From: Aulosira sp. FACHB-615
GTDB taxonomy: Bacteria; Cyanobacteriota; Cyanobacteriia; Cyanobacteriales; Nostocaceae
NCBI RefSeq assembly: GCF_014698045.1
Contig: NZ_JACJSE010000017.1
Coordinates: forward strand, 70,519 to 134,518
DNA length: 64,000 nt
Direction: 5' to 3'
Part shown: positions 62,714-64,000 of the stretch, in pieces
How the letters are laid out: each line of letters starts with the position of its first letter
Position numbering within the stretch: position 1 is the first letter of the stretch
Program-made: the position numbers and the translations under genes
The notes under the pieces: model-generated
Databases searched by the model: none
The model's input: the letters and a program-made list of their open reading frames with translations, nothing else
What the model was told of the DNA's origin: nothing

Positions 62714-63825
62714 TCAATCAACCTCAGCACAGATACTAATGGTTCACCAACTATCCGCAAATTCCCGCACAATCGCTTCAGATCCATATCAACTCGAAAG
62801 AAGCGATCGCCTGCACGTCGGCGGTAGCTTCGGAAGTATCGTTTGACTTTAACTGGATTTTTTGATGCGATCGCACTATCCAAATTCTCACTATCTTGCT
62901 GAAACATTAACGCCCATTCGTCTATGCTGCTGCTGTAGAGTGATTCTGCCATTGCTTTCAGATCAGGCCAAGACAGTTCAAGTTCAAAAATATCTTGTTC
63001 AATATTGGCTTCAATCCGGCGTAATTCTAAATCGAGTTCTTGCCAGTCGTTGTGACTGTGAACGAGAATAGTTAAGCTATGTTCTAGGCTGGCCAGAGCC
63101 TCAACACCGTCATTGAATTGGCTGGCTTTGTCTGCATCAAGTTCACAATGTGTTAAATTGTCTCGCACGCAAGTTAGTGCTTTCACCAGAGCAGGTAGCC
63201 TTAAGACCCGTGCTGCGATATTCAGACTAGTATTAATTCGTGAAGGTTGGATGGCCAGCACTCGGTTGATGAGCCATACAGCCCTTTTGATCTGTCTTGT
63301 GTCAAGGTTTTCAATCCCACCGTGTAACTCTTCAGTAGCTTGCACAAGGTCTTTGAGCCAAAGAAGTTCGTTTTTAGCTAGGGTTCCCCGAAGCGCGATT
63401 TCTTGTATGTCAGTGACAATTTGCTGAAGTGTTAGCTGATGATCCATGAGGATGTCTAAGGCTGTTTCATCATCTGGAAATCGTTTTGCCTCCTGAACAA
63501 TACCGCCATAGCATTGGAACTCCAGCGTATGTAACAAGTCATGCAAATCTTTGTAATTGACTAAAACATCGATTTGTTCGCACACAGCTTGAAAATCGGT
63601 GCGGAAAGCAAAGACAGCAGCACGCACTTGAGGTACTGCCATTAATTCAGTCAACGCATATAAGCCGCTACGAACAGATTGGCTGTTGTGTCCAAACTTA
63701 ACTGCTTGCAGTTCGTCTTGGATAATTTTTCTAATTGTTTCAGCATCTGCCCCCTTATAAATGCGATCGCCAATTTGAATACAGCACCTACGGCTGTTAT
63801 GAGGTACAGTAGCAGCAACTAGCAA
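62710..63825 (-). CDS. Helical partner of the nSTAND protein with truncated EAD module (5' end replaced by IS630 sequence)
   Basis: 371 residues as read, but the first 15 (MLVAATVPHNSRRCC) come from the IS630 end. The module resumes at IQIGDRIYKGADAETIRKII (16-35), missing its first 45 or so residues. The rest is all helical with no motif I know (SVRSGLYALTELMAVPQVRA, LLHTLEFQCYGGIVQEAKRF, DMDLKRLCGNLRIV). The stop overlaps the nSTAND start by four bases. It is probably non-functional in its adaptor part or expressed from a start in the transposon. Confidence 0.7.
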   Translation of the reverse strand: MLVAATVPHNSRRCCIQIGDRIYKGADAETIRKIIQDELQAVKFGHNSQSVRSGLYALTELMAVPQVRAAVFAFRTDFQAVCEQIDVLVNYKDLHDLLHTLEFQCYGGIVQEAKRFPDDETALDILMDHQLTLQQIVTDIQEIALRGTLAKNELLWLKDLVQATEELHGGIENLDTRQIKRAVWLINRVLAIQPSRINTSLNIAARVLRLPALVKALTCVRDNLTHCELDADKASQFNDGVEALASLEHSLTILVHSHNDWQELDLELRRIEANIEQDIFELELSWPDLKAMAESLYSSSIDEWALMFQQDSENLDSAIASKNPVKVKRYFRSYRRRAGDRFFRVDMDLKRLCGNLRIVGEPLVSVLRLIE

Positions 63826-63999
63826 ACCAGTTTCTTAAATGTTGAGGATTTATTAAGTCGAGTGCAACTGAGATTAGTTTATCAACCATTTCTGTTGTAG
63901 TTGGAGCAAAATTGCGTAAAAAAGATTTAAGTTGTGACCACCATAATTCAATTGGATTAAAATCGGGGGAGTATGGGGATAAACAAATAACTTTCGCAC
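63796..63999 (-). mobile_element. IS630-family transposase, C-terminal end (runs off the window)
   Basis: The last 67 codons of a transposase read in from the right edge: CLSPYSPDFNPIELWWSQLK with the catalytic Glu in NPIE, then SFLRNFAPTTTEMVDKLISV and the end NWFASCCYCTS. YSPDFNPIE is diagnostic of the IS630/Tc1-mariner DDE domain. The element's end lies near 63780 and fuses into the helical gene's EAD module. Confidence 0.88.
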
Positions 64000-64000
64000 C

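Overview
This looks like the chromosome of a filamentous, probably heterocyst-forming cyanobacterium of the Nostoc/Anabaena/Calothrix type. The evidence is the density of HIP1 octamers (GCGATCGC), giant Ser/Thr-plus-His kinases of the HstK kind, a bilin-type GAF histidine kinase, a flavodiiron protein of the Flv3 type, a PedR-like redox regulator, a DUF1823 protein, and many short palindromic repeats typical of Nostocales. The sequence as printed ends at base 63999.

1-21454, signalling array. Three tandem giant kinases (40-5880, 7603-13011, 13091-18880) share an almost identical N-terminal Ser/Thr kinase and ATPase but carry different C-terminal sensor and histidine-kinase parts. Each is preceded by the same leader. 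Between the first and second lies a scar: an orphan leader, a truncated Tat lipoprotein, a transposase fragment and the 3' tail of a lost fourth kinase. A membrane histidine kinase follows.

21761-47422, ordinary core genome. It holds a 3-methyladenine glycosylase, a phytochrome-like histidine kinase, an ArsA ATPase, two glycosyltransferases, a Ser/Thr kinase with a PsbP-like outer domain, PedR, fructokinase, SfsA, a diguanylate cyclase, acylphosphatase, DUF1823, a GH13 amylase, DAHP synthase, Flv3, type III pantothenate kinase, a PIN toxin-antitoxin pair, an alpha/beta hydrolase and a Nudix hydrolase. Small inverted-repeat elements lie between many of them.

47423-63999, accessory island. A tRNA-Gly gene with a tyrosine-recombinase remnant beside it marks the likely left edge. 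Beyond it are an orphan HigA antitoxin and a minus-strand cluster (50051-63825) of NTP-dependent conflict-type genes: an EAD-NACHT protein, an EAD-WD40 protein, two EAD proteins with unknown C-termini, an EAD-NACHT-membrane protein, an alpha-solenoid protein, and an nSTAND-WD40 protein coupled to a helical partner. Six of these share (one only in part) an N-terminal adaptor of about 80 residues. Its core repeats a hydrophobic-x-hydrophobic-Gly pattern that resembles the RHIM and bacterial amyloid signalling motifs. The model I infer is that the shared module lets NTPase sensors and effectors assemble by like-with-like contact.

The island is also decaying. There are three in-frame TAA codons in two genes without frameshifts, a 129-bp MITE at a gene's 5' end, an IS630 transposase fused into another gene's 5' end, and a 141-bp MITE inserted in frame inside the WD40 protein.
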